Shown: positions 32,708-43,017 of the stretch, piece by piece
Position numbering within the stretch: position 1 is the stretch's first letter
Layout: every line of letters begins with the position of its first letter
NCBI GenBank assembly: GCA_023376005.1
Contig: CM042181.1
Coordinates: forward strand, 20,455,354 to 20,519,353
Source: Doryteuthis pealeii
Taxonomy: Eukaryota > Mollusca > Cephalopoda > Myopsida > Loliginidae
Direction of reading: 5' to 3'
DNA: 64,000 bases
Notes under the pieces: generated by a model
What the model saw: the letters and a program-made list of their open reading frames with translations, nothing else
Databases searched by the model: none
Told to the model about the DNA's origin: nothing
Program-made: the position numbers and the translations under genes

Positions 32708-32746
32708 TAACCCTGAAGATCCCAATGGTGAAACTCGAGTAGGTTA
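32708..32746 (+). ncRNA. Hammerhead-like motif, variant
   Basis: TAACC, then CTGAAGA (CUGANGA form), a short stem II region (tcccaatggt), GAAA, stem III AC-TCGA-GT, cleavage nucleotide A, then GGTTA, which pairs perfectly with TAACC. The closing pair of stem II is a T-T mismatch, so it is probably inactive. Related sequence occurs on both arms of the inverted repeat at 60035-60245. Confidence 0.5.
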
Positions 32747-32766
32747 TCACTTGTACCTGTATTACA

Positions 32767-32806
<40 letters not shown>

Positions 32807-32827
32807 TTATGTATGTATGTAAGAAAA

Positions 32828-32945
32828 AAAAGGTGCTGCGGTAGCCTAAAGTCGGTATCAGCCAGACAGCGAGGGAGTCTATGCTCTTTTCACAAGTGCA
32901 AGACTAACAAGATTGTTTTGGTGTTTAAGGAGGAGCACCACACCT
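32828..32945 (-). mobile_element. SINE family C, truncated reverse copy
   Basis: 'cctaaagtcggtatcagcca', 'gacagcgagggagtctatgc' and 'aggagcaccacacctatcat' are the reverse complement of the family C 3' half. Confidence 0.75.
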
Positions 32946-33360
32946 ATCATCTGCATATGTATGTGTGTTTTTGTATGTGTATACGTATGCGTTTGTCTGC
33001 ATGTGTTTGTACATGCATATGAGTGTATGTGTGTGTGTCTGTTTATGTGTACACTTGAGTACCTGCATATGAGTGTATGTATGTGTGCATGTACTTATGT
33101 GTGCTTTTGTGTGCATGTGTTTGCATCTGCATAATAGTGTATGTGTGTACATGTGTTTATATGTGCATATCAATGTATGTGTGTGTGTGTGCATTTGTAT
33201 GCATGTGTTTGTATATGTATATCAGTGTATGTGTGTGTATCTATGTGTGCATTTGTATGCATATGTGTATATGTGTGTGCGTTTGATTATGTGTGCATTT
33301 GTATGTATGTATGTATGTATTCGTACATACATATCGGTGTATGTGTGTATGCATGTGTGT
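32946..33360. repeat. TG-rich minisatellite
   Basis: Imperfect repeats of 'gtgtatgtgtgtgtgcat', 'ttgtatatgcatatcagt' with unit lengths about 40-50 bp. Cys/Val-rich open frames are compositional. Confidence 0.9.
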
Positions 33361-33655
33361 ATATATATTTACCAACCCCTCCGCATGAGCAGGATGCGAC
33401 ACTAGGTCAATTTCTTAGGCGGAGTTCAACAGGTTTGAATTCAGAATTTTCCTTCTCCTAGACTGGTTACCTAGCCATGGCTAAAGAGCCCAGTCTGCCC
33501 TACTATTTACCCATAGCTGGAGGGAGAGTAGGATTCATACCTTTCCCAATGGTATTAGCGCAAAGTGAAATGCAATTACCACGTCCAGGATTTGAACTCG
33601 GGGCGACGAGTCCATTTCCCATGACTTTAACCATTACACCACGTGCTTCCTGCGT
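33361..33655 (-). mobile_element. tRNA-derived SINE family A, near complete
   Basis: Nearly identical to 8022-8327 in the same orientation: 'caacccctccgcatgagcag', 'ttgaattcagaattttcctt', 'ctatttacccatagctggag', 'ccacgtccaggatttgaact' (B-box complement) and 'aaccattacaccacgtgctt'. The adjoining (TA) run at 33356 is its tail. Confidence 0.88.
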
Positions 33656-34011
33656 GTGTGTATATGTATTTGTAAGTATGTGTGAGTGTGTGTGTGCACC
33701 AGGTGCCCCTATGATATTATCAAAAATAAGCTTAGATTTTTAACATATTTTAAAAATTGTTGCCTAATCAATAAAAATGGGTGTTGTATCATTTTTGGCA
33801 TTCCATAATTTCTTTCAGTGGAATGTCACAGTGTTCTTCACAATCATCAGATTTTTTAGTTTTTTTTTATTCTATTTTTTTAATCTTTGGAACCGAATAC
33901 CATTCATACATTATATAGACATACTTTCATATACGATATAGACATACTATCATATATGGCAGACATACTATCATATCTACATATAAGATATAGGCTTAAT
34001 ATTGTACTATT

Positions 34012-34210
34012 ACAGACTTCTTTGACATTGTCGCCGGAGTCCTACAAGGGGATAGACTAGCACCATATATATTCATAATATGCCTAGACTACGTACTCAG
34101 AACATCACTAGATCCCATAAAAGTAAATGGCCTCACTCTAAAAAAAAAGCAAGAAGCAAGCGATATGCTGATGACCCGGCACTACTCGCAAATACACCTA
34201 AGAGGTTGTT
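34012..34210 (+). pseudogene. Non-LTR retrotransposon reverse transcriptase fragment (motifs QGD and YADD)
   Basis: Translation from 34012 gives TDFFDIVAGVLQGDRLAPYI followed by FIICLDYVLRTSLDPIKVNG, the conserved RT fingers/palm block ahead of the catalytic site. After a short deletion and frameshift near 34150, RYADDPALLANTP follows in another frame; YADD at 34164-34175 is the catalytic aspartate motif. Only about 65 residues of a domain usually hundreds long remain, and the family L hairpin module abuts its 3' end. This is a dead fragment of a LINE whose further 3' coding sequence is amplified at 38-40.5 kb. Confidence 0.85.
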
Positions 34211-34390
34211 AGAGGGTTGGTTGGATTTTACGGCATGCCAACCATTGATGGGTTATCTTATGCCAAAAATGTTTGTTTTATTTAGTCTTCTTGGGTATTG
34301 AAAATCTTTTTTTAAACTCTTTTTTTTTTTAACTTTCTTTTCAACTAATTTTTTTTATTTATTTAATGGATAGATGAAACCTTAATTAGA
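34205..34390 (+). mobile_element. Family L 5' fragment with hairpin module
   Basis: 'gggttggttggattttacgg' + 'catgccaaccattgatgggt' + 'tatcttatgcc' then T-rich sequence and 'aatggatagatgaaacctta', matching the start of family L. Confidence 0.75.
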
Positions 34391-34394
34391 CGGT

Positions 34395-36185
34395 TGATTG
34401 GATGTCAACATTTTTGGGGTCATTTAATACTGAGTCAAGTCATTTTTGATAAACAAAGGACTCAGGTTGCTTACAGTAACTGCTGTTGCTTAAGTGATCA
34501 TCCAATTAAGTATTGAACAGGCTCATCTCTGCTTATGTTATTAATGGGGGTTCTATTTTATATTCTAACAAGTTATAAACTGGTCCCCCATTATTTGGCC
34601 ATTCTCTTTTTCTAGTTGAAAATGAAAGCAACAGTGAGAAACATTCTTGTTGAAGGGTTGTTTTGTTTTGTGGCACAACAACTCTTTTTGGGTCATTTAA
34701 TGCCAGATCAAGTCATTTTTAATAATCAAAGGACTCGGGTTACTTACAGTAACTGCTGTTGCTTAAGTGGTCACCCAGTTAAGTATTGAACAGGTTCATT
34801 GTTGCTTAACTTCTATTATTATTTCTAATGGGGCATTATACAATCAAATAGTTGGTTGTTTTGTTTTATGGCATATCAACCCATTTTGGGTCATTTAATG
34901 CCAAATGAAGTCATTTTGATAAACAAAAGACTTACAGTAACTGCTGTTGCTATTAAGATTTGAACAGGTTCATTGCTGCTTAACTATAATGCTCTAGTGA
35001 GAACCGGTGCATATCAACCCTTTATGAGTCATTCAATCCCGAATCAAATCATTTTGATAAACAAAGAACTCAGGTTGCTCACAATACCTGCTGTTGCTTA
35101 AGTGATCACCCATTTAAGTATTGAACAGGCTCACCACTGCTTAACTTCTATTATTATTTCTAGTGGAACATTATACAATCAAATGGTTGGTTGTTTTGTT
35201 TTATGGCATATCAACCATTTTTGAGTCATTTAATACTGAATCAAGTCATTTTTAATAATCAAAGCACTCGGGTTGCTTACAGTAACTTCTGTTGCTTAAG
35301 TGGTCACCCAATTAAGTATTGAACAGGTTCATTGCTGCTTAACTATAATGATCAAGTGGGAAACAGTGTATATAAACCCTTTTCGCATCATATAATGTCA
35401 AATCAAGTGATTTTGATAAACAAAGAATTCAGGTTGCTTATAAAACCTTTCTGGCATGTCAACACTTTTTGGGTCATTTAATGCTGAATCAAGTGATTTT
35501 GATAAACAAAACAAACATAAAATGGGGGGTTCAATTTTCTATTCTAACAAGTTATAAACGAATCCCCCTTTATTTGGCCATTCTCTTTTTCTGATTGAAG
35601 ATGAAAGTAATTGTGAGAAACATGCCTCTTTGTTGTTTTGTGGTATATCAACACTTTTTGGGTCATTTAATGCCAAATCAAGTCATTTTTAATAATCAAA
35701 GGATTTGGGTTACTTACAGTAGCTGTTGTTGCTTAAGTGGTCACCCAGTTAAGTATTGAACAGGTTCATTGTTGCTTAACTTCTATTATTATTTCTAGTG
35801 GAACATCATACCATCAAATAGCTGGTTGTTTTGTTTTATGGCATATCAACCCTTTTTGGGTCATTTAATGCTAAATCAAGTCATTTTTAATAATCAAAGG
35901 ATTTGGGTTACTTACAGTAGCTGTTGTTGCTTAAGTGGTCACCCAGTTAAGTATTGAACAGGTTCATTGTTGCTTAACTTCTATTATTATTTCTAGTGGG
36001 ACATTATACAATCAAATAGCTGGTTGTTTTATTTTATGGCATATCAACCCTTTTTGGGTCATTTAATACCAAATCAAGTCATTTTTGATAAACAAAGGAT
36101 TCGGGTTACTTACAGTACCTGCTGTTGCTTAAGTGGTCACCCAGTTAAGTATTGAACAGGTTCATTGTTGCTTAACTTTGATGAC
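34395..36185 (-). repeat. Array of 5S-rRNA-derived SINEs (reverse orientation)
   Basis: At least eight units, each on the reverse strand with a 5S-like 3' half: 'gttaagcagcaatgaacctg', 'ttcaatacttaattgggtga', 'ccacttaagcaacagcag'. Then come 'ggactcaggttgctta' complement, the hairpin module and aaacaacc-like ends. Unit positions on the + strand can be read at 'gttgcttaagtg' near 34486, 34757, 35093, 35292, 35729, 35927 and 36126. The words correspond to the 5S internal control region. Unit spacing (about 190-330 bp) is irregular, so the array mixes tandem copying with deletions. Confidence 0.8.
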
Positions 36186-36239
36186 TTGACCATAATCAGA
36201 AGATAGTAAACATTAGAAGATATAGATTATATAACGATA

Positions 36240-36590
36240 AATAAGACGGAGTATGTAACATATTTTTAATTTGGAGCGAATCGAATAACTAATATGATTG
36301 TGTCTTTGTTTGTTTGTCTGTAACGGTATCTGGACACTAGTGACATTGGAGCCTGGAAATATGATAGGTAGACGGAATCTATAAAAAAAACATTGAAAAT
36401 TATTGTTAAATATTTGTAACGTTCTGCCTTTTTTCCGAGCACTAAAACGATATCTGTAACATGGCAGCGGCGGTGTATAGTGTATAGCAGGTCTCGTCCA
36501 CGTGTCTCCAAATTCACAGTGCTAAAATGGTGTTGATAAAAATTACAACGCGAGAAATATGTAGTCACAACTGCTAGCCTTTATTTCCAG
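36240..36590. other. Unassigned sequence with a relative at 37.64 kb
   Basis: 'cactagtgacattggagcct' and 'ggaatctataaaaaaaac' recur as 'cctagtgacattggagattg' and 'aaaatctataaaaaaaaac' at 37655-37712. A reverse-strand frame of 100 codons (36266-36568) matches nothing I know. Confidence 0.45.
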
Positions 36591-36659
36591 GGTAGGTTCA
36601 TCCCGTGGGCTGTATCGGAGAGGAGGAAAGGCAGAGAGAAAGAGAGAGAGAACATTACT

Positions 36660-36850
36660 TGATTACTGTGACCTCATACTAGGCACCAAAGGCCCGTCCG
36701 TTCCCCTACGCGCCCGAAAGCAAAAAGAGGCTCGTCCTTTTCTTCGTCGTTCCACGTCACCACGTGACTTCCGGTCAACACCCGAAACTTCCGGTTGACA
36801 CTCAATTCTCCGTTCGGGGTCACGCTACGGTCAAATCATCGTTCATCCTG
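36660..36850. promoter_or_regulatory. CpG-rich segment with paired ETS and E-box motifs
   Basis: Within 120 bp are 'cgtcaccacgtgacttccgg' (E-box CACGTG next to ETS core TTCCGG) and a second 'aaacttccggttgac', in a locally CpG-rich setting (acgcgcccgaaag, cgtcgttccacgtc). This motif pairing is common in animal promoters and in some LTR U3 regions. A sequence like 'ggaaataaagg' (reverse strand) at about 36580 could be a polyadenylation signal if this is an LTR. No transcript can be assigned. Confidence 0.3.
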
Positions 36851-36959
36851 TTTTGGCTTATCACTATTTTTTAAACCTTTATCATCTCTTATTTATTTAT
36901 TTCTTCCTCCCCCTTCCATTAGTAGTCCTTGCCAAATCTAATCTTGCTACATATTAAAG

Positions 36960-37625
36960 AGTCTCATCGCTGCTTAACTTCGGTGATCAAGCGGGAACCG
37001 GTCCTTTCAGCATGACGTGACCGTGATCTTTCTTGTACTTGAGAAACAAGAAAATAGAATGATCATAAAATGGGGGCTCTATTTTCTGTTCTAATAAGTT
37101 ATAAACTGATCCCCCATTATTTGACCATTCTCTTTTTTCACTTAAAGTTGAAAGCAATAGTGAGAAACATTCTTGTTAGGTGGTTGTTTTGTTTTATGGC
37201 ATATCAACCCTTATTGGGTTATTTAATAGCGAATCAAATCATTTTTAATAATCAAAGGACCCAGGTTGCTTATAATAACTGCTGTTGCTTAAGTGGCCAC
37301 CCAATTAAGCATTGAACAGGCTCATTGATGCTTAACCATTGATCTAGCGGGAACCGGTCCTTTCAGCATGATGTGACCGTTATCATTCTTGTACTTAAGA
37401 AAAAAGAAAATAGAATGTGATCATAAAATGGGGGTTCCATTTTGTATTCTAACAAGTTATAAACTGATCCCCCTTTATTTGGCAATTCTATTTTTTTCAA
37501 TTAAAGATGAAAGCAATAGTGAGAAACATGTTTGTTGGTTGTTTTGTGGCATATCAACCCTGTTCGGGTTATTTAATGCCAAATCAAGTCATTTTGATAA
37601 ACAAAGGACTCAGGTTGTTTACAGA
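36960..37625 (-). repeat. 5S-rRNA-derived SINEs, two longest reverse units
   Basis: These units retain almost the whole 5S-like head. Reverse complement of 37270-37385 reads 'acatcatgctgaaaggaccg', 'gttcccgctagatcaatggt', 'taagcatcaatgagcctgtt', 'caatgcttaattgggtggcc', 'acttaagcaacagcagt'. Upstream of the head is 'ctcaagtacaagaa' type sequence. Downstream come 'gattcg.cattaaataaccc', the hairpin module, 'gagaatggtcaaataatggg' and 'gatcagtttataacttatta'. Confidence 0.85.
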
Positions 37626-37629
37626 ACAA

Positions 37630-37658
37630 GGTAACAGTATCGCCCAGATACTGTTACC
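37630..37658. other. Perfect 12 bp hairpin
   Basis: GGTAACAGTATC, loop gccca, GATACTGTTACC. It lies at the junction where a 5S-SINE copy ends, so it may be a fold-back left by a rearrangement. Confidence 0.85.
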
Positions 37659-38029
37659 TAGTGACATTGGAGATTGGAAACGTGACAGGCCAGCAAAATC
37701 TATAAAAAAAAACAAACAATGAGAATCATTGAAAAAATAAAGATCTACATACAGGCTTGTATTCAGAACAATTTAGGCTATGTAATAACCACCACTCTCT
37801 GACATTACTGAAAAATTTGGGTTACAACTGAAATAGACTGGATTTTAAAAAATGTTGGATTTTTTTTTTTACTTGATTTGAAATTCTTTTTTCTTATGGT
37901 TTAAATTCTGTTTATGCATTTCTTTAATGATTAAAAAAAAATGTTTTTAATGTTTTCTTGTGCATATAAAGCAGATAAAAATGAAAGTTTCATATCTTTA
38001 AATAAAAAAAAAATTACTTGAAAAGATAT

Positions 38030-40545
38030 TTTAAAAACATTAGTAGATAAAACTGAGTTCATGTGTTTAAACAAGATGGAGGCATCTCTAAACTGGATTG
38101 TAAGACTCTAAAATTAGTAGACCAGTTCACATACCTAGGTAGTAATATCTCATCTACAGAAAGCAATGTCACTGTATGCATATTTTAAAGATAAAAATTG
38201 ATTTTAAAAACATTACTAGATAAAACTGAGTTCATGTTTTAAACAAGATGGAGGCATCTCTACACTGGATGGTAAGACTCTAAAATTAGTAGACCAGTTC
38301 ACATACCTAGGTAGTAATATCTCATCTACAGAAAGATGTTTTAAAAACATTACTAGATAAAACTGAGTTCATATGTTTTAAACATGATAGAGACATCTCC
38401 ACACTGGATGGTAAAAATTAGTAGACAAGTTCACATACCTTGGTAGTAATATCTCATCTACAGAAAGATGTTTTAAAAACATTACTAGATAAAACTGAGT
38501 TCATGTGTTTTAAACAAGATGGAGGCATCTCCATGCTGGATGGTAAATCTCTGAAATTAGTAGACCAGTTCACATACCTAGGTAGTAATATCTCATCTAA
38601 AAAAAAATCTTACTTAAAAATATTATTTTAAAACATTACTAGATAAAACAGAGTTCATTAAAATTAGTAGACAGTTCACATACCTAGGTAGTAATATCTC
38701 ATCTAAAAAATCTTACTTACAAATATTATTTTAAAAACATTACTAGATAAAATAGTTCATTAAAATTAGTAGAACAGGTCACATACCTAGGTAGTAATAT
38801 CTCTACAGAAAGAGATGTCAATGTATATATATCTTAAAAATAAAAATATTATTTTTAAAACATTACGAGATAAAATTTAGTTCATATATGTTTTAAACAA
38901 GGTGGTGGCATCTCCACGCTGGATGGTAAGCCTCTAAAATTAGTAGACCACTTCACATATTTAATTAGTGCTTCTCGCAAATACACCTGCACAAGCCGAA
39001 TCACCGCTGTGTAGCCTAGAGAACACAGCAAGAGGCATTGGCCTCTATATGAACTCAGATAAAACTGAGTTCATGTTTTTTAAACAAGATAGAGGCATCT
39101 CCACACAGGTAAGTCACTAAAATTAGTAGACCACTTCACATACGTAAGTAGGGCTTCTTGCAAATACACCTGCACAACCCAAACGATATAGCCTAGAGAA
39201 CACAGCAAGGGACATTGGTGTCTATGTGAACTCAGAAAAAACAGAGTTCATGTTTTTTTAAACAAGATGGAGTCATCTCCACACTGGATGATAAGACTCT
39301 AAAATTAGTAGACTAATTCACATACCTAGGTAGTAATATCTCATCTACAGAAATCAAAGTCAATGTATGCATATTTTAAAGATAGAAATATGATTTTAAA
39401 AACATCACTAGATAAAACTGAGTTCATGTGTTTTAAACAAGATGGAGACATCTCTACACTGGATGATAAGGCTTTCAAAATTAGTAGACAAGTTCACATA
39501 CCTAGGTAGTAATATCTCATCGACAGAAAGATGTTTTAAAAACCTTTCTAGATAAAACTGAGTTCATGTTTTTTTAAACAAGATGGAGTCATCTCCACAC
39601 TGGATGGTGAATCTCTTAAATTAGTAGACTAATTCACATACCTAGGTAGTACTTCTCCCAACTACAGTGACAAACATGTTCAATACTTAATTGGGTGACT
39701 TCTTAAGCAACAGCAGGTACTGTAAGCAACCTGAGTCCTTTGTTTAACAAAATGAATTGATTTGGTATCAAATAACCCCAAAAGATTGACATGCCATAAA
39801 ACAAAACAACCAACCAACCAACCAACCAACAAACCAACCAACCAACTATTGTATGTCTGCACTACTTATACTCTTGATTGGCCTCTATGTCAACTTGGCT
39901 AAAACAGAATTAATGTTTTTTTAAACAAGATGGAGACATCTCCACACAGGATGGTAAGCCTCTGAAATTAGTAGACTAATTCACATACCGAGGTAGTAAT
40001 ATCTCCTCTACAGAAAGCAATGTCAATGTATTACTAGATAAAACTGAATTCATGTGTTTTAAACAAGATAGAGACATCTCTAAACTGGATGGCAAGTCTC
40101 TGAAATTAGTAGACTAATTCACGTACCTAGGTAGTGCTTCTCACAAATACACCTGCTCAAGCCGAATCATTGCTGTATGTTTTAGTGCAGGCGACAAGAG
40201 GCATTGGCCTCTATGTGAACTCAAATAAAACTGAATTCAGTTTTAAACAAGATGGAGTCATCTCCACACTCGATGGTAAGCCTCTAAAATTAGTAAACCA
40301 GTTCACGTACCTAGGTAGTAAAATCTCATCTACAGAAAGATGTTTTAAAAACATCACTAGATAAAACTGAGTTTTAAATGAGATGGAGGCATCTCTACAC
40401 TGGATGATAAGCTTCTGAACTTAGTAGACTAGTTCACATACCTAGGTAGTAATATCTCACCTACTGAAAGAGATGTCAATGTATGCATATTTAAAAAATA
40501 ACAATATCATTTTATAAACATTACTAGATAAAACTGGGTACATGT
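38030..40545 (+). repeat. Tandem amplification of a reverse-transcriptase gene fragment
   Basis: About 15 imperfect copies (100-180 bp each) of sequence encoding DKTEFMCFKQDGGISTLDGK then SLKLVDQFTYLGSNISSTES, the region after the catalytic YADD motif in many animal LINE-type reverse transcriptases. Some units extend upstream to LLANTPAQAESLLY and RGIGLYVNS (around 38990, 39160 and 40140), linking them to YADDPALLANTP at 34164. Unit junctions run 'gatgttttaaaaacattact'. Two units stay open for 60-76 codons (38440-38631, 40134-40364) but none is a gene. The array is interrupted at 39670-39800 by a 5S-SINE fragment. Confidence 0.85.
39670..39850 (+). mobile_element. 5S-derived SINE fragment inside the RT array
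   Basis: 'tgttcaatacttaattgggt', 'cttaagcaacagcaggtact', 'ggtatcaaataacccc' and 'gattgacatgcc' follow 5S-SINE order on the forward strand, ending in an (aacc)n run, the expected microsatellite tail. Confidence 0.8.
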
Positions 40546-40563
40546 TTTTTTTAAACCTGATAG

Positions 40564-40830
40564 GGGTTGGTTGGTTGGATGGGTGGTTGGTTGGCTGGTT
40601 GGTTGGTTTTATGGCATGTCAACCCTTGTTGGGTTATTTTATGCGGAAGACATTTCGTTTTATTTATTCTTGATGGATATTGAAAATCTTTTTATTTGAA
40701 CTTTTTTAAACACATTTTTTCTATTTAATCTATAGTTGGGACCTTAACAAGTACTACCATTCTAGTGTAGAGTGGACCTGGGAGTAATGAAGGGTGATGA
40801 AGGGGTACTTTGCACTCCACAGAGTTCCAG
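40564..40830 (+). mobile_element. Family L 5' half
   Basis: (ggtt)n, hairpin module 'ttatggcatgtcaacccttg' + 'ttgggttattttatgc', then 'ttgggaccttaacaagtact', 'accattctagtgtagagtgg' and 'gggtgatgaaggggtact'. Confidence 0.8.
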
Positions 40831-40894
40831 AATTTAAGTTTAATGTGCTGCCAGTATGATCTGATGATAATGAGATAACATGTAAACCAATAAG

Positions 40895-40972
40895 GTTCCT
40901 GCTGTAACAGCTGTCCATGATGATAGTGATACATCTGTTTAGGAAGGAGTGGTGAATTCTAGTTAGTATTTC
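40895..40972 (-). repeat. Isolated inverted unit of the 73 bp satellite
   Basis: Reverse complement reads '(t)catcatggacagctgtta', 'accactccttcctaaacaga' and 'taattatgaaatactaacta', recognisable against the array at 9.8-11.7 kb. It stands alone just after a family L 5' half. Confidence 0.7.
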
Positions 40973-40999
40973 ATAATTAGCTAGCTAGATAGATAGATA

Positions 41000-41245
41000 T
41001 TGGCAGGATGAGATAGATAGATAGATAGATAGATATAAATATACTGAGATAGATAGATATATGGCAATAGCATAATCTTTACAGATCATTGCCGTCCCTC
41101 ACAATCCCACAACTCCACCACCAGAACCCTTCCTTGCATGAGCCCTCAAATGACTCATCAAACCTGCTGCAGATCTACAAAAGATGCATAAATATAGTCA
41201 GGATGAGATAGATAGATAGATAGATAGATAGATATTGGCAGGATG
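41000..41245. repeat. Short (GATA)n tracts with intervening sequence
   Basis: 'gatagatagatagatagata' tracts near 41010-41035 and 41205-41232; between them lies unassigned sequence with 'tggcaggatgagatagat' repeated. Confidence 0.8.
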
Positions 41246-41248
41246 AGA

Positions 41249-41360
41249 TAGAATTCCTTCCACACCCATTATGTGGCAGTAATGGAAAATATCTGAGAAT
41301 CTCAGAACTATTGTTCATCCATTTCTTCGTCTTTTTTCCAAAGACAGAATTTCTTGTCAG
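41249..41360 (+). repeat. 110 bp direct repeat, copy 1
   Basis: 'attccttccacacccattat', 'ctgagaatctcagaactatt' and 'caaagacagaatttcttgt' recur at 43018-43125. Contains the hairpin ctgagaatctcag. Confidence 0.85.
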
Positions 41361-41389
<29 letters not shown>

Positions 41390-41396
<7 letters not shown>

Positions 41397-41647
41397 AGTA
41401 AACAAACAAACAATGTGCTTTGATATGGCATTTTTAGCCGACTATTTTTGGGAGAATATGTGCTTAATTGAAGTCATACCTAATGTTTGAAAATTAATTA
41501 ATTGATAATTAATGAATTAGGCAGGCATACCCATTCAAATGTAAGGCTGAACAAATCGAGAAAAAAGTCAATCTCCGTATATACATTTCAGCCCATTAGG
41601 CCTCATCAGTAGAGCTATTGACAGAAAGACTGCTTTGAGTGTGATTC

Positions 41648-41652
<5 letters not shown>
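41390..41652 (-). mobile_element. Decayed hammerhead-bearing element, single copy
   Basis: Same order as the left arm at 31.2-31.5 kb: (TA)n, 'gagaagtaaa', 'tttttagccgac', 'gaattaggcaggcatacc', 'caaatgtaaggctgaacaaa', hammerhead motif at 41573-41614, 'gtgtgattcgaat'. It breaks off in the tRNA B-box into a new (AT)n run, so the Pol III head is lost. Confidence 0.8.
41573..41614 (-). ncRNA. Hammerhead ribozyme motif, copy 3, decayed
   Basis: Reverse strand: CTCTA, CTGATGA, GGCCTAATGGGCT, GAAA, TGTATAT with A, then CGGAG. The catalytic core is intact. The pair next to the core in stem I is A-C and stem II closes on G-U, so cleavage is doubtful. Confidence 0.65.
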
Positions 41653-41686
<34 letters not shown>

Positions 41687-41837
41687 TTCTTTTAATTACC
41701 CTGCATTTCTCAGGTGTGAATTACTTAAATGGTTTTGATTACACATACCAGAGGGTAAGTTAACGAAAAGGTGTGCATTTCCCGAGATAAGTACACCCCT
41801 TTCATCGACATCTTTTGGTCTGGTTTTATTTCTTTCT

Positions 41838-41953
41838 TTAATGGCATATAAACCTTTGTGGGTTATCTAATGCCGAAGGCATCTTTGTAGAGGAACAGAA
41901 GTGGTACTATTTTACCCATCACTGGGGGTTCATACCTTTCCAAATGGTATTTG
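41838..41953 (+). mobile_element. Hairpin module and SINE A fragment
   Basis: 'taatggcatataaacctttg' + 'tgggttatctaatgcc' followed by 'atttt acccatcactggg' and 'ttcatacctttccaaatggt'. The two parts lie in matching orientation on the reverse strand, as in a SINE body followed by its 3' tail. Confidence 0.65.
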
Positions 41954-41954
41954 T

Positions 41955-42133
41955 TCGACCTTTGCCAACTCCGCGTATGAATAGCACAGGGATCTGTCTG
42001 GTAAAATGAGGAGGTGATGGTAGGTGTGGTGCTTTACCTCAGATGCAAAAACAATCTCCTTGATATACAGCTAGTGAAAAGGAGATAGACTCCCTCGCTG
42101 TCAAGCTGATACCAACTTTAGGCCACCCTGACA
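41955..42133 (+). mobile_element. SINE family C, 5'-truncated
   Basis: 'gccaactccgcgtatgaata', 'gcacagggatctgtctggta', 'cagatgcaaaaacaatctcc', 'gaaaaggagatagactccct', 'ccaactttaggccaccctga'. The tRNA head is missing. Confidence 0.82.
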
Positions 42134-42227
42134 TTTTATTATTAGTAGTAACATTTGTAAGTTATTTTGAGCACCTTAGATTAAATCTATTCATCATTTC
42201 AGATATTTTACCATTAATTCCGTCATC

Positions 42228-43012
42228 GTCATCTTTTTCTTCTTCTTCTTCTTCTCTCTACTCCCTCCCCCTCCTCCTCCTTTTTCTTCATCGTTCTTTC
42301 TTCTTCTTCTTTCTTCTCTCTTCCTTCTCTTCTTCTTCTTCTTTCTTCTTCTCTCTACCCCCTCCTCCTCCTTCTTTTTCTTCTTCTTCATTCTTTCTTC
42401 TTCTTCATTCTTTCTTCTTCTCTCTACCCCCTCCTCCTCTTCTTTTTTCTTCTTCTTCATTCTTTCTTCTTCTTCTCTCTACCCCATCCTCCTATTTCTT
42501 CTTTTTTCTTTTTCTTCTTCTTCTTCTCTCTACTTCTCCTCCTCCTCCTTCTTCTTTCTACCCTCTCTTCCACCCCCTTCTTCTTCTTCTTCTTCTTCTT
42601 CTTCTTCTTCTCTCTACCCCTCCTCCTCCTCCTTCTTTTTCATTCTTCATTCTTCTTCTTTTTTCATTCTTTTCTTACTTCATTCTTCTTCCTTCATTCT
42701 TCTTCTTCTTTCATTCTTCTTCTTCTTCTTCTTCTTCTTTCATTCTTCTTCTTCTCTCTAGCCGCTCCTCTTCCTTCTTCTTCTTCGTTCTTTCTTTTTC
42801 GTTCTTCATTCTTCATTCTTCTTCTTCTTCTTCTTCTTCTCTCTATCCCCTCCTCTTCCTCCTTCTTCTTTCATTCTTCTTCTTCTTTCATTCTCTTCTT
42901 CTTCTTCTTCTTCTTCTTCTTCCTTCATTCTTCTTCTTCCTCTTCTTCTTCTTCTTACTTCATTCTTCTTCTTCTTCTTCTTCTTTCATTCTTCTTTCAT
43001 TCTCCTTCTTTT
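42228..43012. repeat. 780 bp polypyrimidine (TTC/CTT) tract
   Basis: Almost exclusively C and T on this strand: ttcttctt with 'ctctctaccccctcctcctc' punctuations and 'cattcttcttctt' words at loose intervals. It can form triplex DNA. A comparable tract occurs at 54446-55212. Confidence 0.95.
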
Positions 43013-43017
43013 TTCCC

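Noticed and set aside
34161..34301. 73-codon frame with YADD as a real gene
   Set aside because: It is a frameshifted reverse-transcriptase remnant that runs straight into the non-coding family L repeat.
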